Notes under the pieces: generated by a model
Seen by the model: only the letters and a program-made list of their open reading frames with translations
Told to the model about the DNA's origin: nothing
Database searches by the model: none
Source: Chthoniobacter flavus
Lineage (GTDB): Bacteria; Verrucomicrobiota; Verrucomicrobiia; Chthoniobacterales; Terrimicrobiaceae
Assembly: GCA_945860745.1 (NCBI GenBank)
Contig: CAMASH010000028.1
Location: forward strand, 1-40,566
DNA length: 40,566 nt
Direction of reading: 5' to 3'
Part shown: piece by piece, positions 15,475 through 23,587 of the stretch
How positions within the stretch are numbered: position 1 is the stretch's first letter
Layout: each line of letters opens with the position of its first letter
Position numbers and translations under genes: made by a program

Positions 15475-17058
15475 ATGCATTGCCGGGCGCTGATTTTCCT
15501 CCTTCTGCTGGGCCTGGCCGGCTGTGAGCGCGCGCCGAAGCGCGCCGACCTCGTTTTCATCAACGGGGCCGAACCCGAATCCCTCGATCCCGCCGTCATC
15601 ACCGGCCAGCCGGAAGGCCGCATCGTCAACGCCCTCTTCGAGGGGCTCACCACCTTCGACGCCACGGCCCGGCCCGGTCCCGGCATGGCCGAGAGCTGGA
15701 CCATTTCCGACGATAAGAAAGTCTACACCTTCACCCTCCGTGCGGACGCGAAATGGAGCGACGGAAACCCGCTCACCGCGCACGACTTCGTCGCCTCCTG
15801 GAAACGCACGCTCCGGCCCGAGACCGCCGCCAGCTACAACTACCAGCTTTTTCCGGTCAAGAGCGCCGCCGCGTTCGCCGACGGAAAGATCACCAACTTT
15901 GCCGAGGTCGGGGTGAAAGCCCTCGATGATCGCACGCTTGAGGTCACTCTCGAAAATCCCACTCCGTATTTTCTCGATCTTTGTGCCACGCCGCCTCTTG
16001 CCCCCGTGCCGACCGCCACCATCGAACGCCATGGCGACAACTGGATCAAACCCGGCCGCATCGTCACCAACGGCTCCTACCTCCTCGAGGACTGGCGCAT
16101 TAACGACAGAATCCGTTTGCGCAAAAACCCCCTCTACTGGAATGCGAAAAACGTCGCCCTGGAAACAGTCGAAGTGCTGCCCATCAGTAAGGCCAATGTC
16201 GCCTTCAATTTCTACGAGAGCGGCCTGGCCGACCTCACGATGGACAAGGGCCTGGCCCCGCCGGCCCTTTTGGACGAGATCCGCAAGCGGGCCGACTTCC
16301 ATGCCGCGCCGTTTCTCGGCATCTACTTCCTGCGCTTCAACTGCGCCAAGCCCCCCTTCGACGATCCGCGCGTCCGCGCCGCCTTCTCCCTCGCCATCAA
16401 GAAAGATACCCTCACGGAAAAAATCACCCGCGCGGGCGAGTTGCCCGCCACCAGTTTTGTCCCTCCCGGCATCGAAGGATACGTCCCGCCGGAGGCGCTC
16501 ACCTTCGATCCTGAAAAGGCCCGGCAGCTCCTGGCCGGGGCGGGCTTTCCCGGGGGCAAAGGCTTTCCCTTCACCACTTATCTCTACAGCGAAGGCGAAC
16601 TGAACGAGGCCATCGCCGTGGAACTTCAGAGCATGTGGCGCGAACATCTCGGGGTGGAAATCAACCTCGCCCGCCAGGAATGGAAGGTCTATCTCAACTC
16701 GCTCTCCAGCCTCGATTTCGGCATCGCCCGCTCCAGTTGGGTTGGCGATTACCCGGACCCCAACACCTTTCTTGATCTGTTTATCACCGGCGGGGGCAAC
16801 AATCGAACCGGCTGGAGCGACCCCGCTTACGATCGACTGATCGCCTCCGCCACGGAGGAACCCGATGCTGCCAGACGCTTCGGGATTCTCCGTCAGGCCG
16901 AGGATATTCTCGTGAAAACTCAGACCCCCGTCTGCCCCGTTTTTTACTATGTCGGGATCCAGCTCTACGACGCCGGGAAAATCGGCGGCATCCAGCCCAA
17001 CGTTCTTGACGAACATCCGCTCAAGGCGATTTTCCGCAAGGACGGCAAGACGCAGTGA
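15475..17058 (+). CDS. Peptide/nickel-type ABC transporter substrate-binding lipoprotein (OppA-like)
   Basis: 527 residues. The N-terminus (MHCRALIFLLLLGLAGCERA) is a lipoprotein signal with lipobox LAGC, so the mature protein is lipid-anchored. The SBP_bac_5 signature is present: PESLDPAVITGQPEGRIVNA, LFEGLTTFD, AESWTISDDKKVYTFTLRAD, then W-x-DG-NPLTAHDF. OppA-like proteins capture oligopeptides. No permease or ATPase of the Opp class is nearby; the next genes, on the opposite strand, belong to a different ABC class. It starts 15 bases after the FMN reductase stop. Confidence 0.9.
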   Translation: MHCRALIFLLLLGLAGCERAPKRADLVFINGAEPESLDPAVITGQPEGRIVNALFEGLTTFDATARPGPGMAESWTISDDKKVYTFTLRADAKWSDGNPLTAHDFVASWKRTLRPETAASYNYQLFPVKSAAAFADGKITNFAEVGVKALDDRTLEVTLENPTPYFLDLCATPPLAPVPTATIERHGDNWIKPGRIVTNGSYLLEDWRINDRIRLRKNPLYWNAKNVALETVEVLPISKANVAFNFYESGLADLTMDKGLAPPALLDEIRKRADFHAAPFLGIYFLRFNCAKPPFDDPRVRAAFSLAIKKDTLTEKITRAGELPATSFVPPGIEGYVPPEALTFDPEKARQLLAGAGFPGGKGFPFTTYLYSEGELNEAIAVELQSMWREHLGVEINLARQEWKVYLNSLSSLDFGIARSSWVGDYPDPNTFLDLFITGGGNNRTGWSDPAYDRLIASATEEPDAARRFGILRQAEDILVKTQTPVCPVFYYVGIQLYDAGKIGGIQPNVLDEHPLKAIFRKDGKTQ

Positions 17059-17081
17059 ACCAAGTGGATTTAGCGTTACCT

Positions 17082-17142
17082 GGTAGGGAGCGTTGTCCCT
17101 AACGCTCCGTCGACGGCGGGTTGGGGGACAACCCGCCCTACC
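17082..17142. repeat. Nested double-hairpin intergenic repeat
   Basis: Outer arms GGTAGGG (17082-17088) and CCCTACC (17136-17142) enclose two hairpins: GGAGCGTT/AACGCTCC (17087-17094 and 17101-17108) and GGCGGGTT/AACCCGCC (17115-17122 and 17130-17137), separated by the palindrome CGTCGACG. The unit fills the gap between two convergent genes and has the look of a mobile palindromic intergenic repeat (REP/BIME-like). It may also serve as a bidirectional terminator. Confidence 0.7.
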
Positions 17143-17151
17143 GAACTGGCG

Positions 17152-17964
17152 CTAGATATACGCGGCCCGCAACATCTCGGCGGCGCTTTCGTCGAGTTGC
17201 TCGCGGGCGCGAACCTGGTTGAAGCGCTCGATCAGGTCCTCCGGGCGAAGCCGCTTTTTCTCGCTGCCGCGGAAGTCGTGCAGTACTTCGCCGCGGTTCA
17301 TCATGACGATGCGGTCGCCCAGACTCACGGCCTGCTGCATGGAGTGCGTGACCATAAGAGTGGTGAGCTTGTCGCGGGTGATGACTTCGTTGGTCAGGGC
17401 GATGACCTGCTCGGCGCTTTTCGGATCAAGGGCGGCGGTGTGTTCGTCAAGCAGAAGGAGGTCGGGTTTTAACCATGAGGCCATGAGGAGGGTGAGGGCC
17501 TGACGCTGTCCGCCGGAAAGCGAACCGATGGCGTGGTCGAGGCGGTTCTCCAGCCCCATGCGGAGTCCGGCGATGCGATCACGCAGGGGGTTCATGAGAT
17601 TGCGCGAAAGCGCCCAGCCGAAACCGCGGGCCTTGCCCCGGTGGGTGGCCAGGGCGAAATTTTCCGCAATGGACATGTTCGGCGCCGTGCCGCTGAAGGG
17701 ATTCTGAAAAACCCTGCCGATGAGTTTCGCGCGGCGGTGTTCCGGCCAGCGGGTCACGTCCTGGCCGGCGATGCGGATGCGGCCTTCATCAAGGTAAAAC
17801 GAGCCGGCCACGGCATTGAGGAGGGTGGATTTTCCGGAGCCGTTCATGCCGAGGACGACGACGAAGGCCCCTTCCTCAATGGTCAGATCCACGCCCTGCA
17901 GGGCGCGGACCTCGTTGACCGTGCCGGGGTTGAACGTTTTGCGGATGCCTTGGATTTCGAGCAT
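17152..17964 (-). CDS. ABC transporter ATP-binding protein (TrpZ-like)
   Basis: 270 residues from the ATG at 17964 (MLEIQGIRKTFNPGTVNEVR), two bases after the permease stop; the frame upstream of this point is antisense noise. Walker A is GMNGSGKST, the signature is LSGGQRQALTLLMA, Walker B is DLLLLDEHTAALD and the switch histidine lies in VTHSMQQA. The class matches the ATPases of the TrpXYZ-like importers that pair with PF04392 binding proteins. It is the last gene of the operon. The double-hairpin repeat lies just past its stop. Confidence 0.93.
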   Translation of the reverse strand: MLEIQGIRKTFNPGTVNEVRALQGVDLTIEEGAFVVVLGMNGSGKSTLLNAVAGSFYLDEGRIRIAGQDVTRWPEHRRAKLIGRVFQNPFSGTAPNMSIAENFALATHRGKARGFGWALSRNLMNPLRDRIAGLRMGLENRLDHAIGSLSGGQRQALTLLMASWLKPDLLLLDEHTAALDPKSAEQVIALTNEVITRDKLTTLMVTHSMQQAVSLGDRIVMMNRGEVLHDFRGSEKKRLRPEDLIERFNQVRAREQLDESAAEMLRAAYI

Positions 17965-17966
17965 AG

Positions 17967-18896
17967 TCAGGCGGAAGCTGTGGCCTTGCGCTTCAATTTG
18001 CTGATCGCCCCCGGCAGGACGAGGGCGGCGAAGACGAAGAGGGCGGTGATGAGTTTGAGGTCGTTGGGATTGAGTCCCCAACGCAGGGCAATGGCCACGA
18101 GCAGGCGGAAGAGGATTGATCCCATGATCGCCCCGATGATGGTGAGACCCAGACTGCGCGCGCCGGTGAGGGCTTCGCCAATGATAACGCTGGCCAGTCC
18201 CCACACGATCATCCCAATGCCCATCTGCGCATCGGCGAAGCCTTGATATTGCGCGAGCAGAGCCCCGGCGAGGGCGACGAAGCCATTGGAAAGGGCCAGG
18301 CCCATGACGACATAGCCTTCGACGTTGGCGCCGAGAGCGCGGACCATTTGCGGATTGTCCCCGGTGGCGCGCATGGCCGTTCCAATGTGCGTGCGGAAGA
18401 ACAAGTAGAGAGCGCAGCCTGCGGCGGCGGCGGCGGCGAAGGCCATGGCGAGCAGGGCGGCATCGGCTGCGCCCACGGGCCAGCCGAGGATGTTGATGGT
18501 TTTTCCGCCGATCAATCCCTCGCCAATCTCCCCCGCATGGCTGGTCAGGGTGCGGGCCTGCATCAGCGGGATGTTGCTCCGGCCCATGACGTGGAGGTTG
18601 ACGGAATACAGGGCGGTCATGACGAGGATGCCGGCCAGCAGGGAGTTGATTTTGAATTTGGTGTGGATCACGCCGGTGAGCGTGCCGGCCGCGGCTCCGC
18701 CGGCGGCCCCGGCGGCGGTGGCGAGGACGGGATGGACATTATGGACCAGCAGGATGGCGGCGATCGACGCTCCCAGCGTAATGGATCCATCCGTGGTGAT
18801 GTCGGGGATGGAGAAAATGCGAAACGAAATAAAAACCCCCATCGCCAGGAGCGAGAGAATGAGACCGATGGTGAGGGCGCCGAGGAGAAGGGTCAT
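17967..18896 (-). CDS. ABC transporter permease (TrpY-like)
   Basis: 309 residues with about eight hydrophobic segments beginning at MTLLLGALTIGLILSLLAMG. The conserved stretch FSIPDITTDGSITLGA, the GxxTGxxHTKFKINSLLAGIL segment and MRATGDNPQMVRALG are typical of the COG4120 permeases linked to PF04392 binding proteins (tryptophan/tyrosine-type importers). The ATG at 18896 overlaps the TGA of the STAS gene (ATGA), so it is translationally coupled. Substrate specificity cannot be read from sequence. Confidence 0.92.
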   Translation of the reverse strand: MTLLLGALTIGLILSLLAMGVFISFRIFSIPDITTDGSITLGASIAAILLVHNVHPVLATAAGAAGGAAAGTLTGVIHTKFKINSLLAGILVMTALYSVNLHVMGRSNIPLMQARTLTSHAGEIGEGLIGGKTINILGWPVGAADAALLAMAFAAAAAAGCALYLFFRTHIGTAMRATGDNPQMVRALGANVEGYVVMGLALSNGFVALAGALLAQYQGFADAQMGIGMIVWGLASVIIGEALTGARSLGLTIIGAIMGSILFRLLVAIALRWGLNPNDLKLITALFVFAALVLPGAISKLKRKATASA

Positions 18897-20104
18897 GGAA
18901 TTGCAGAATCAAGAAGGGGGGAGATCCAGAGAGCACCGCGGAGAAATTCGCTCTCGCCTGCGCCGCTGAACTCCCGGTTATCGTTCAAAAGATGCAGGAC
19001 GGCGTTGAGGGTGTTGCCTGCAAAGAGAGTGTCCACCGTGGGCTTGAGTTCGATCAGGCCTTTCTGCAGCGGATGGTAGGGAAAGGCGGCGGCGTGGAAA
19101 TGGCCGAGGACGCCTCCTCCCAGGGGGCGCAGCAGGGAGTGAAACTTGCCGCTGTCACGTGATGCGACGCCCGTGATGAGGCTGGTGGAATCGCGGAACA
19201 GGCGTTCGTTGCTGAACGACAGCCAGTCCCGGATTTCGGGAAAATCAAAGCGTCCGCCGGTGGTGGTCCGGGCGGGTGACTGGCGCAGGTTGGTCCCGAC
19301 CAGCCCTGCCGTTTCCGTGATGGCGGCCAGGGCGATGGCGGACGCGCCGCTGAAAGCAAGGGCGGCGGCGGCGAGTTCCGCCAGTCCGACGGTGCGGGAT
19401 TCGCTTTTGGCCTCGAAGCGTGCGAGGAGCGAAAAACCTCCTTCGCCGACGAGACCAAGCACAAGGTGGCCCTCCGGAACGAGGCGGCCTTTGCTGACAA
19501 GAAAATCCGGGCGGTTCGATCCGTCGGCGGGCTGGAAGGCGGCGGAGCCTGCGAGGGCCAGAAATTCGCCGAAGATCTTTTCGCAACCGGATTTTTCGGA
19601 ACCGAGCGCGCCGAGTCCGAAGGCAAAAGATTTCTCTCCGAAGGTGAACTTTTGCGAGGCGTCTCCGCCCTTCTGCAGCACGTCCGGATTGCCGGTGATG
19701 GCCAGATTCATCCCGCCGCCGCCAAGGGCGAAGATCTCATAGGTCGCTTGCGGGGAGGTTTCGGTCCGTCCCTTTTCGATTTCGGGCGCCGGTGTTTTCT
19801 CCCGCGGTTTCGCGATGAGGGAGGCGAGTCCGGCGAGTTTGAGGGCGGATTCGACAAAGGGCGACGCGAGGCTGATGCTGAAGCGGCCCTTGATGGCGTG
19901 AAGCTCCTTGTAGAGCGTGAGGAGGACGCCGAGGCCGGCGGAGCTGATGTAATCCACCCTGGACATATCGAGATCGATTTGGTGTTCGCCCCGCCGCACG
20001 GTGGCATCGAATTCCTTTTGCACCGCGCCGCTCCAACTCGCATCAAGGCGTCCCGCGAGGTGGATGACGAGCGTTTCGCCGATTTTGGTTTGGGTGATTT
20101 CCAT
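18893..20104 (-). CDS. STAS-domain protein with unknown C-terminal domain, in the ABC importer operon
   Basis: 403 residues. Residues 1-100 form a STAS domain of the anti-sigma-factor-antagonist type (MEITQTKIGETLVIHLAGRL, then DMSRVDYISSAGLGVLLTLY). The conserved serine of the DxSxxxYISSAGLGVL loop, the phosphorylation site of SpoIIAA/RsbV, is present. A linker (about 100-122) leads to a C-terminal region of about 280 residues that I do not recognise, with gly-rich strands and segments such as LAAITETAGLVGTNLR. It has no signal peptide, so it is probably cytoplasmic. It lies between the binding protein (112 bases upstream) and the permease (ATGA overlap), which suggests that import is tied to a partner-switch signal. 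It could also be a moonlighting regulator unrelated to transport. Confidence 0.85.
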   Translation of the reverse strand: MEITQTKIGETLVIHLAGRLDASWSGAVQKEFDATVRRGEHQIDLDMSRVDYISSAGLGVLLTLYKELHAIKGRFSISLASPFVESALKLAGLASLIAKPREKTPAPEIEKGRTETSPQATYEIFALGGGGMNLAITGNPDVLQKGGDASQKFTFGEKSFAFGLGALGSEKSGCEKIFGEFLALAGSAAFQPADGSNRPDFLVSKGRLVPEGHLVLGLVGEGGFSLLARFEAKSESRTVGLAELAAAALAFSGASAIALAAITETAGLVGTNLRQSPARTTTGGRFDFPEIRDWLSFSNERLFRDSTSLITGVASRDSGKFHSLLRPLGGGVLGHFHAAAFPYHPLQKGLIELKPTVDTLFAGNTLNAVLHLLNDNREFSGAGESEFLRGALWISPLLDSAIP

Positions 20105-20116
20105 GGTCAGAAGGAG

Positions 20117-20210
20117 GATTGACAGAAGGGAACTAAGGAAGCGAAGGGAAGAAGGAGGGGGGGCCTGGCCGGCTTCGTTCTCTTCGTTTCCTTTTGTGAA
20201 AATTCATGTC
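20117..20210. repeat. Imperfect inverted repeat in the gap between binding-protein and STAS genes
   Basis: AAGGAAGCGAAG (from about 20133) can pair with CTTCGTTTCCTT (to about 20195), with G-T pairs, around a G-rich spacer. The gap of 112 bases is the largest inside this operon. It may be an mRNA processing or partial termination site that sets the ratio of binding protein to transporter. This is inference from position and structure. Confidence 0.4.
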
Positions 20211-20216
20211 CGGCTT

Positions 20217-22199
20217 TTATTCGATAACTTTATCCGCTTTTTTTAACAGGTCCGGCGGGATGGGCATTTCCACGGCGAGGGCATTGGGCGGGCTGATGGC
20301 GAGGACGACCTTGGACGGGAGGATGAAGGGCATTTTACCGGGGTCTTCCCCGCGAATCACCCGCTCGATCATGCGGATGGTTTCGCGTCCGGCTTCGTGA
20401 TAATCGCGTCCAAGGGCCACGGCGGCGCCTTGCGGAACCATGGTGCTGTTGAGGCTGAAGAGCGGCTTGCGCGACTGGCGGGCGGCTTTGGTAATGGCGG
20501 TGAAACCGGCGCTGGTCATGTTGTCGGAAATCTGGGTGACAGCGTCAATCGGGCGGATCATGAGCGAGACGGCGGAGTCGGCGAGTTCGGCCGGGGAATT
20601 CGCGGCCACGGTTTCCAGAATGAAGCCGCGCTTTCTGCACTCGGCGGCAAAGGCGTCCTTGAGATCGACCGAATTGGCTTCGGCCGGACAGAACAGGGTG
20701 CCGAGGCGTTTGTAGTGCGGATAGAATTTCTCGAGCAAATCCAGCATGTCGCCGAAGGGAGCGAGCACGGTGGTGCCGGTGACATTGGGCAGGTGTTCGG
20801 TGTAGCTCTTACCCGCGCCCGCCGCCATGGGGTTGGCCACCAGGCTGAAGACGATGGGTTTGTTGCGGATTTTGGAGATGGCGGTTTGCAGACTGGGGGT
20901 GGAGAGCGGGACGATAAGGTCGGCCCCCTCGGTCACAGCGGTGTCGAGGCAGCCGGAAATGGCCGTCATGTCGCCCTGGGCGCTGCGGACTTTGACGGTG
21001 TAGTCTTTGCCTTCGACCAGCGGGCTTTCCTTCCAGCCATCCGTCATGCCGTGCAGAGTTTCCTCGGCGGGCGGGGATTCGTTGTAGAGCACGACACCGA
21101 TTTTCCATTTCTTGCCGGTGGGATTTGGAGCGGGAGGAGCAACGGCCCGGGATTGTTCGACCCCATTTTCATCGATGACCAGACCTGCGCTCTGAATGAA
21201 TGAGTCCGGGATGGTCCATTTGGCTTTGAGGCCCGTGGCGGTTTGCAGGTTCAGGGTGAGAGTCTCAGGCATCACATTTTCAATCGAAATGCTGGCGGGA
21301 TCGCGTCCGTTCAGGATGTCGCCGGCGAGGAGGCCGGTCAGGCGGCCGACCTCTTGGTAATCCGCGCCCAGGTCGAAGAGCGCGCCCCGTTTGGCGTTGG
21401 GGGGAATGACGGTGAAAACCGGGATGCGTCCCTTCTTGGCGGCGGCAATGACGGAATCAACCGCGGTGATCACAGTGACATCGCCGGGCATCCAGATCGC
21501 GTCCACACCCCGGCTAACCAGCGCGGCGGCGGCCTCGCCGACCCCGGCGGAGTTCTCCACCGTGGTCTCCGAAAGGGTAAGTCCCATGTCGGCGCAAACT
21601 TTCCGCGCGAGTTTCACTTGGGCCTCGGCGTTGGCTTCGCCGGCGTTCCAAACCACGCCAACGGTCTTTAAAGCCGGATTCATCGATCGGGCGGTCTCAA
21701 ACGCCTTGGCCACCGGCTGCATCGTGCCGTAACCAGCCAGCCAGGCCGGATGATCTGTCGGCGAAGTGATCCCGACCCCGGCGGCAACGGGGGAGGTGAC
21801 GAGACCGAAGACATGGGGCCGGGCTGCGGCCTTGTTGGCATTGGCCACGGCCTGGAGCGATGGCGTGCTAATGGTCAACAGGAGGTCGTTGCCGCCGCTC
21901 ACCATTTCCCTCGCGATGGCCTGGGATACGGTGACGTCGCCCTCGGCGTTGTAGCGTTTGATCTCCAGGTTTTGGCCTTCCTTCCAGCCGCGTTCGGCCA
22001 GCCCGGCGAAGATGCCGTCACGGCCCTGGTCGAGGACGGATTGCGAGGCATGCTGGAGCACGGCGACACGCCGGATGGTTTGTGGGTGAGACTTTCCCTT
22101 CGCCTGAATACGGGACCCGAGATCGGACAACAGCAAGAGCGCAGCCGCAGCCGCAATCAAAATCAGACCAAGAGCCAGACGGCGAAACGCTTGCAACAT
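20217..22199 (-). CDS. ABC substrate-binding protein with two tandem PF04392-type domains
   Basis: 660 residues, about twice the usual 320. An N-terminal hydrophobic segment (LALGLILIAAAAALLLLSDL) acts as signal or membrane anchor. Domain 1 (about 40-335) starts IRRVAVLQHASQSVLDQGRDG; domain 2 (about 365-655) starts KWKIGVVLYNESPPAEETLH. Both carry the family features PxxLISTPSLQ-like (LLTISTPSLQAV and VPLSTPSLQTA), xVFxLVxxPxAAGxG, and GADYQEVGR/GRDYHEAGR near the end. The duplication is internal and diverged. This class binds aromatic amino acids or related small molecules in known cases. No cysteine lipobox is seen. It is the first gene of the operon and is followed by the STAS gene. Confidence 0.9.
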   Translation of the reverse strand: MLQAFRRLALGLILIAAAAALLLLSDLGSRIQAKGKSHPQTIRRVAVLQHASQSVLDQGRDGIFAGLAERGWKEGQNLEIKRYNAEGDVTVSQAIAREMVSGGNDLLLTISTPSLQAVANANKAAARPHVFGLVTSPVAAGVGITSPTDHPAWLAGYGTMQPVAKAFETARSMNPALKTVGVVWNAGEANAEAQVKLARKVCADMGLTLSETTVENSAGVGEAAAALVSRGVDAIWMPGDVTVITAVDSVIAAAKKGRIPVFTVIPPNAKRGALFDLGADYQEVGRLTGLLAGDILNGRDPASISIENVMPETLTLNLQTATGLKAKWTIPDSFIQSAGLVIDENGVEQSRAVAPPAPNPTGKKWKIGVVLYNESPPAEETLHGMTDGWKESPLVEGKDYTVKVRSAQGDMTAISGCLDTAVTEGADLIVPLSTPSLQTAISKIRNKPIVFSLVANPMAAGAGKSYTEHLPNVTGTTVLAPFGDMLDLLEKFYPHYKRLGTLFCPAEANSVDLKDAFAAECRKRGFILETVAANSPAELADSAVSLMIRPIDAVTQISDNMTSAGFTAITKAARQSRKPLFSLNSTMVPQGAAVALGRDYHEAGRETIRMIERVIRGEDPGKMPFILPSKVVLAISPPNALAVEMPIPPDLLKKADKVIE

Positions 22200-22679
22200 C
22201 GGGGTGGCAGATTGCCACTTGCGCCATTAATTTCAATCGGATTTGCGCGGAAGACTTTCCAATCCCGGCCGGGGAACCGGCGATGCTGGCGCAAATTGTC
22301 TCTGGCGCGGGTGGTCGGCGGAGGAGCTTGTGCGCGGTTCCGGCGGAGGACAGCAGAGGAGCGATGGCGCACGAAAGTGGCACACGCTTCCAGCTTGTGC
22401 GGCGGGTCGGTTCGGAAGCTGGAAGCTTGCGCGACTTCAGGAAATGCGAGCGTTTAAATACCTGCCGCATAGATACTTGCATTTCAGATCGCGTTGATTT
22501 TCAACCATTTTTTCCGCTCCTGAAAATGGCGAGGGGAGGGGAGACCGGAACAAATTGGCAGGAAAGGGCATTTTCGTTGTCCCAATTTGTCACCGTCTTC
22601 AAGGGCTGAACCTGAAGGGTGCAGGGCTCTACTCGCAAAACACGGCGAGGCGAGTGAGGCGATCCCGAACCAAGAGCAT
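22200..22679. other. Non-coding region with palindromic intergenic repeats
   Basis: No credible gene in 480 bases. Three inverted repeats stand out. GTGGCA/TGCCAC (22204-22209 and 22213-22218) lies 4 bases before the start of the tandem binding-protein gene. CTTCCAGCTT/AAGCTGGAAG is at 22387-22396 and 22416-22425. ACAAATTGG/CCAATTTGT is at 22550-22558 and 22582-22590. The second, with its flanking GTGGCACACG, looks like a palindromic repeat family of large bacterial genomes. A promoter for the minus-strand operon should lie here but is not evident. Confidence 0.6.
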
Positions 22680-22946
22680 TCACTGCTGCGATACTTTGTC
22701 TGACCGGAAATATCCAGGCAAGGCATCGAGGAAATCTGCGTTTCCAAGATGGGCGGCAAGCTCGCTTGTGACGAACAGGCGGAGGTCAGGGGCTGATTCC
22801 TCGACCTGAGAAACAATGCTCTGGCACCCGTCGAGCAGCGTAAGAATATCCTCCAAATCCTTGCTGATATACAAATCCTTTAACCCGCGATCTCGAAATG
22901 CGGCCAGTTTCGTTGCCAAGATCCCGGGCCGTCTGGCCGGACTCAT
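22680..22946 (-). pseudogene. C-terminal remnant of a nucleotidyltransferase (AbiEii/AbiGii toxin-like)
   Basis: 88 residues. From LATKLAAFRDRGLKDLYISK through DLEDILTLLDGCQSIVSQVEE to DALPGYFRSDKVSQQ the sequence fits the C-terminal part of AbiEii-like nucleotidyltransferases; ATKLxAFxDRG and SxDLEDIxxLxDG are typical. The N-terminal catalytic half is missing. The coding frame loses similarity near 22925-22945, next to the IS3 remnant, so the gene seems cut there. No antitoxin partner is seen. A separate small gene is less likely. Confidence 0.6.
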
Positions 22947-22950
22947 CCCC

Positions 22951-23242
22951 CCCAGTGATCAAGGCAGCCAGTATGCCAGGGAAGTCTTCACCTCAGCCCT
23001 GGCTCACCTCAGCCCTGGATCAAAGCCTGAACCGCCGCGCAAACTGCGACGATCACGCCACCGCCGAATCCTTTTGGGCCCCCCTCAAAACCGCATGCTG
23101 CAACAACACCCTTCCTGCCACCAGAGCCGAAGCCCGCTCCATGATCTTTGACGACAGCGAAACCTTTTACAATCCGGTGCGCCGCCACAGCGCTCTCGGG
23201 TTCCTGTCCCCAGTGGCTTTTGAAAATCAGTTCAACAATAAC
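22951..23242 (+). pseudogene. Degenerate IS3-family transposase (orfB) C-terminus
   Basis: The DDE integrase region is recognisable in two frames. SDQGSQYAREVFTSAL lies in one (22954-23003 approx.). DQSLNRRANCDDHATAESFW, then LKTACCNNTL, then EARSMIFDDSETFYNPVRRH and ALGFLSPVAFENQ follow in another (23018-23242). The frames are offset by a tandem duplication of 16 bases (22989-23004 and 23005-23020, 15 of 16 identical). The usual NCWDN motif reads NCDDH, and IFDYIETFYN reads IFDDSETFYN, so it is also decayed by substitution. The N-terminal half and orfA are absent, and no terminal inverted repeats were found. Inactive. Confidence 0.8.
22989..23020 (+). repeat. 16-bp tandem duplication in the IS3 remnant
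   Basis: CACCTCAGCCCTGGCT is followed directly by CACCTCAGCCCTGGAT. The extra 16 bases shift the reading frame by one and break the transposase remnant. Confidence 0.85.
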
Positions 23243-23295
23243 TCACTCTTTCCTGTCCGCGTTTTCGGCTCGACTTCAGTCTGAGGATAGCAGGG

Positions 23296-23523
23296 GTGGA
23301 TGCCCCTGCATTGGAAGCCTTGGTGGGCAGCGACGCGAGGAAAGTCGCGCTGGCGAAATTGGCATGGAAAAAGACGACGGTCTCCCAAGGCTGGATTGCC
23401 AGGAGACTGGTCATGGGGAGCCCAGCCAATGTCAGCCAAGCCCTGCGCAGGATCTCGTGGAAGGACCTCGAAAAGAAGTTGTCCCCCGGGCTCTCGAAAT
23501 TTCTCCGGAAGGCGAGAGGCTGA
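23296..23523 (+). pseudogene. C-terminal remnant of a REP-associated tyrosine transposase (RAYT)
   Basis: 75 residues from a GTG. DARKVALAKLAWKKTTVSQG, then WIARRLVMGSPANVSQALRR match the C-terminal helix-turn-helix-like end found in many RAYT proteins (pattern K-x-LA-x(5)-TT-x(3)-WIA-RL-MG). The catalytic HUH/tyrosine domain is missing. It follows the IS3 remnant directly and is followed by palindromes. It could be a small stand-alone DNA-binding protein, but the context favours a remnant. Confidence 0.55.
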
Positions 23524-23555
23524 CACGCAGGCTTCCCCCTGTGTCAAGATTTGAC
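23521..23555. repeat. REP-like palindromes next to the RAYT remnant
   Basis: TGACA-CG-CAGG (23521-23531) pairs with CCTG-TGTCA (23538-23546) with a two-base bulge. Overlapping it, GTCAA-GAT-TTGAC forms a second perfect small hairpin (23543-23555). Palindromes of this size beside RAYT genes are the expected REP partners. Confidence 0.5.
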
Positions 23556-23587
23556 TACCGACCCCTAGTTTCTCGCCCCGGAATTCC

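Noticed and set aside
14557-17016. Minus-strand open frame of 819 residues
   Set aside because: It is a shadow of the HTH, FMN reductase and OppA-like genes. The plus-strand genes have clear domains and the shadow has none.
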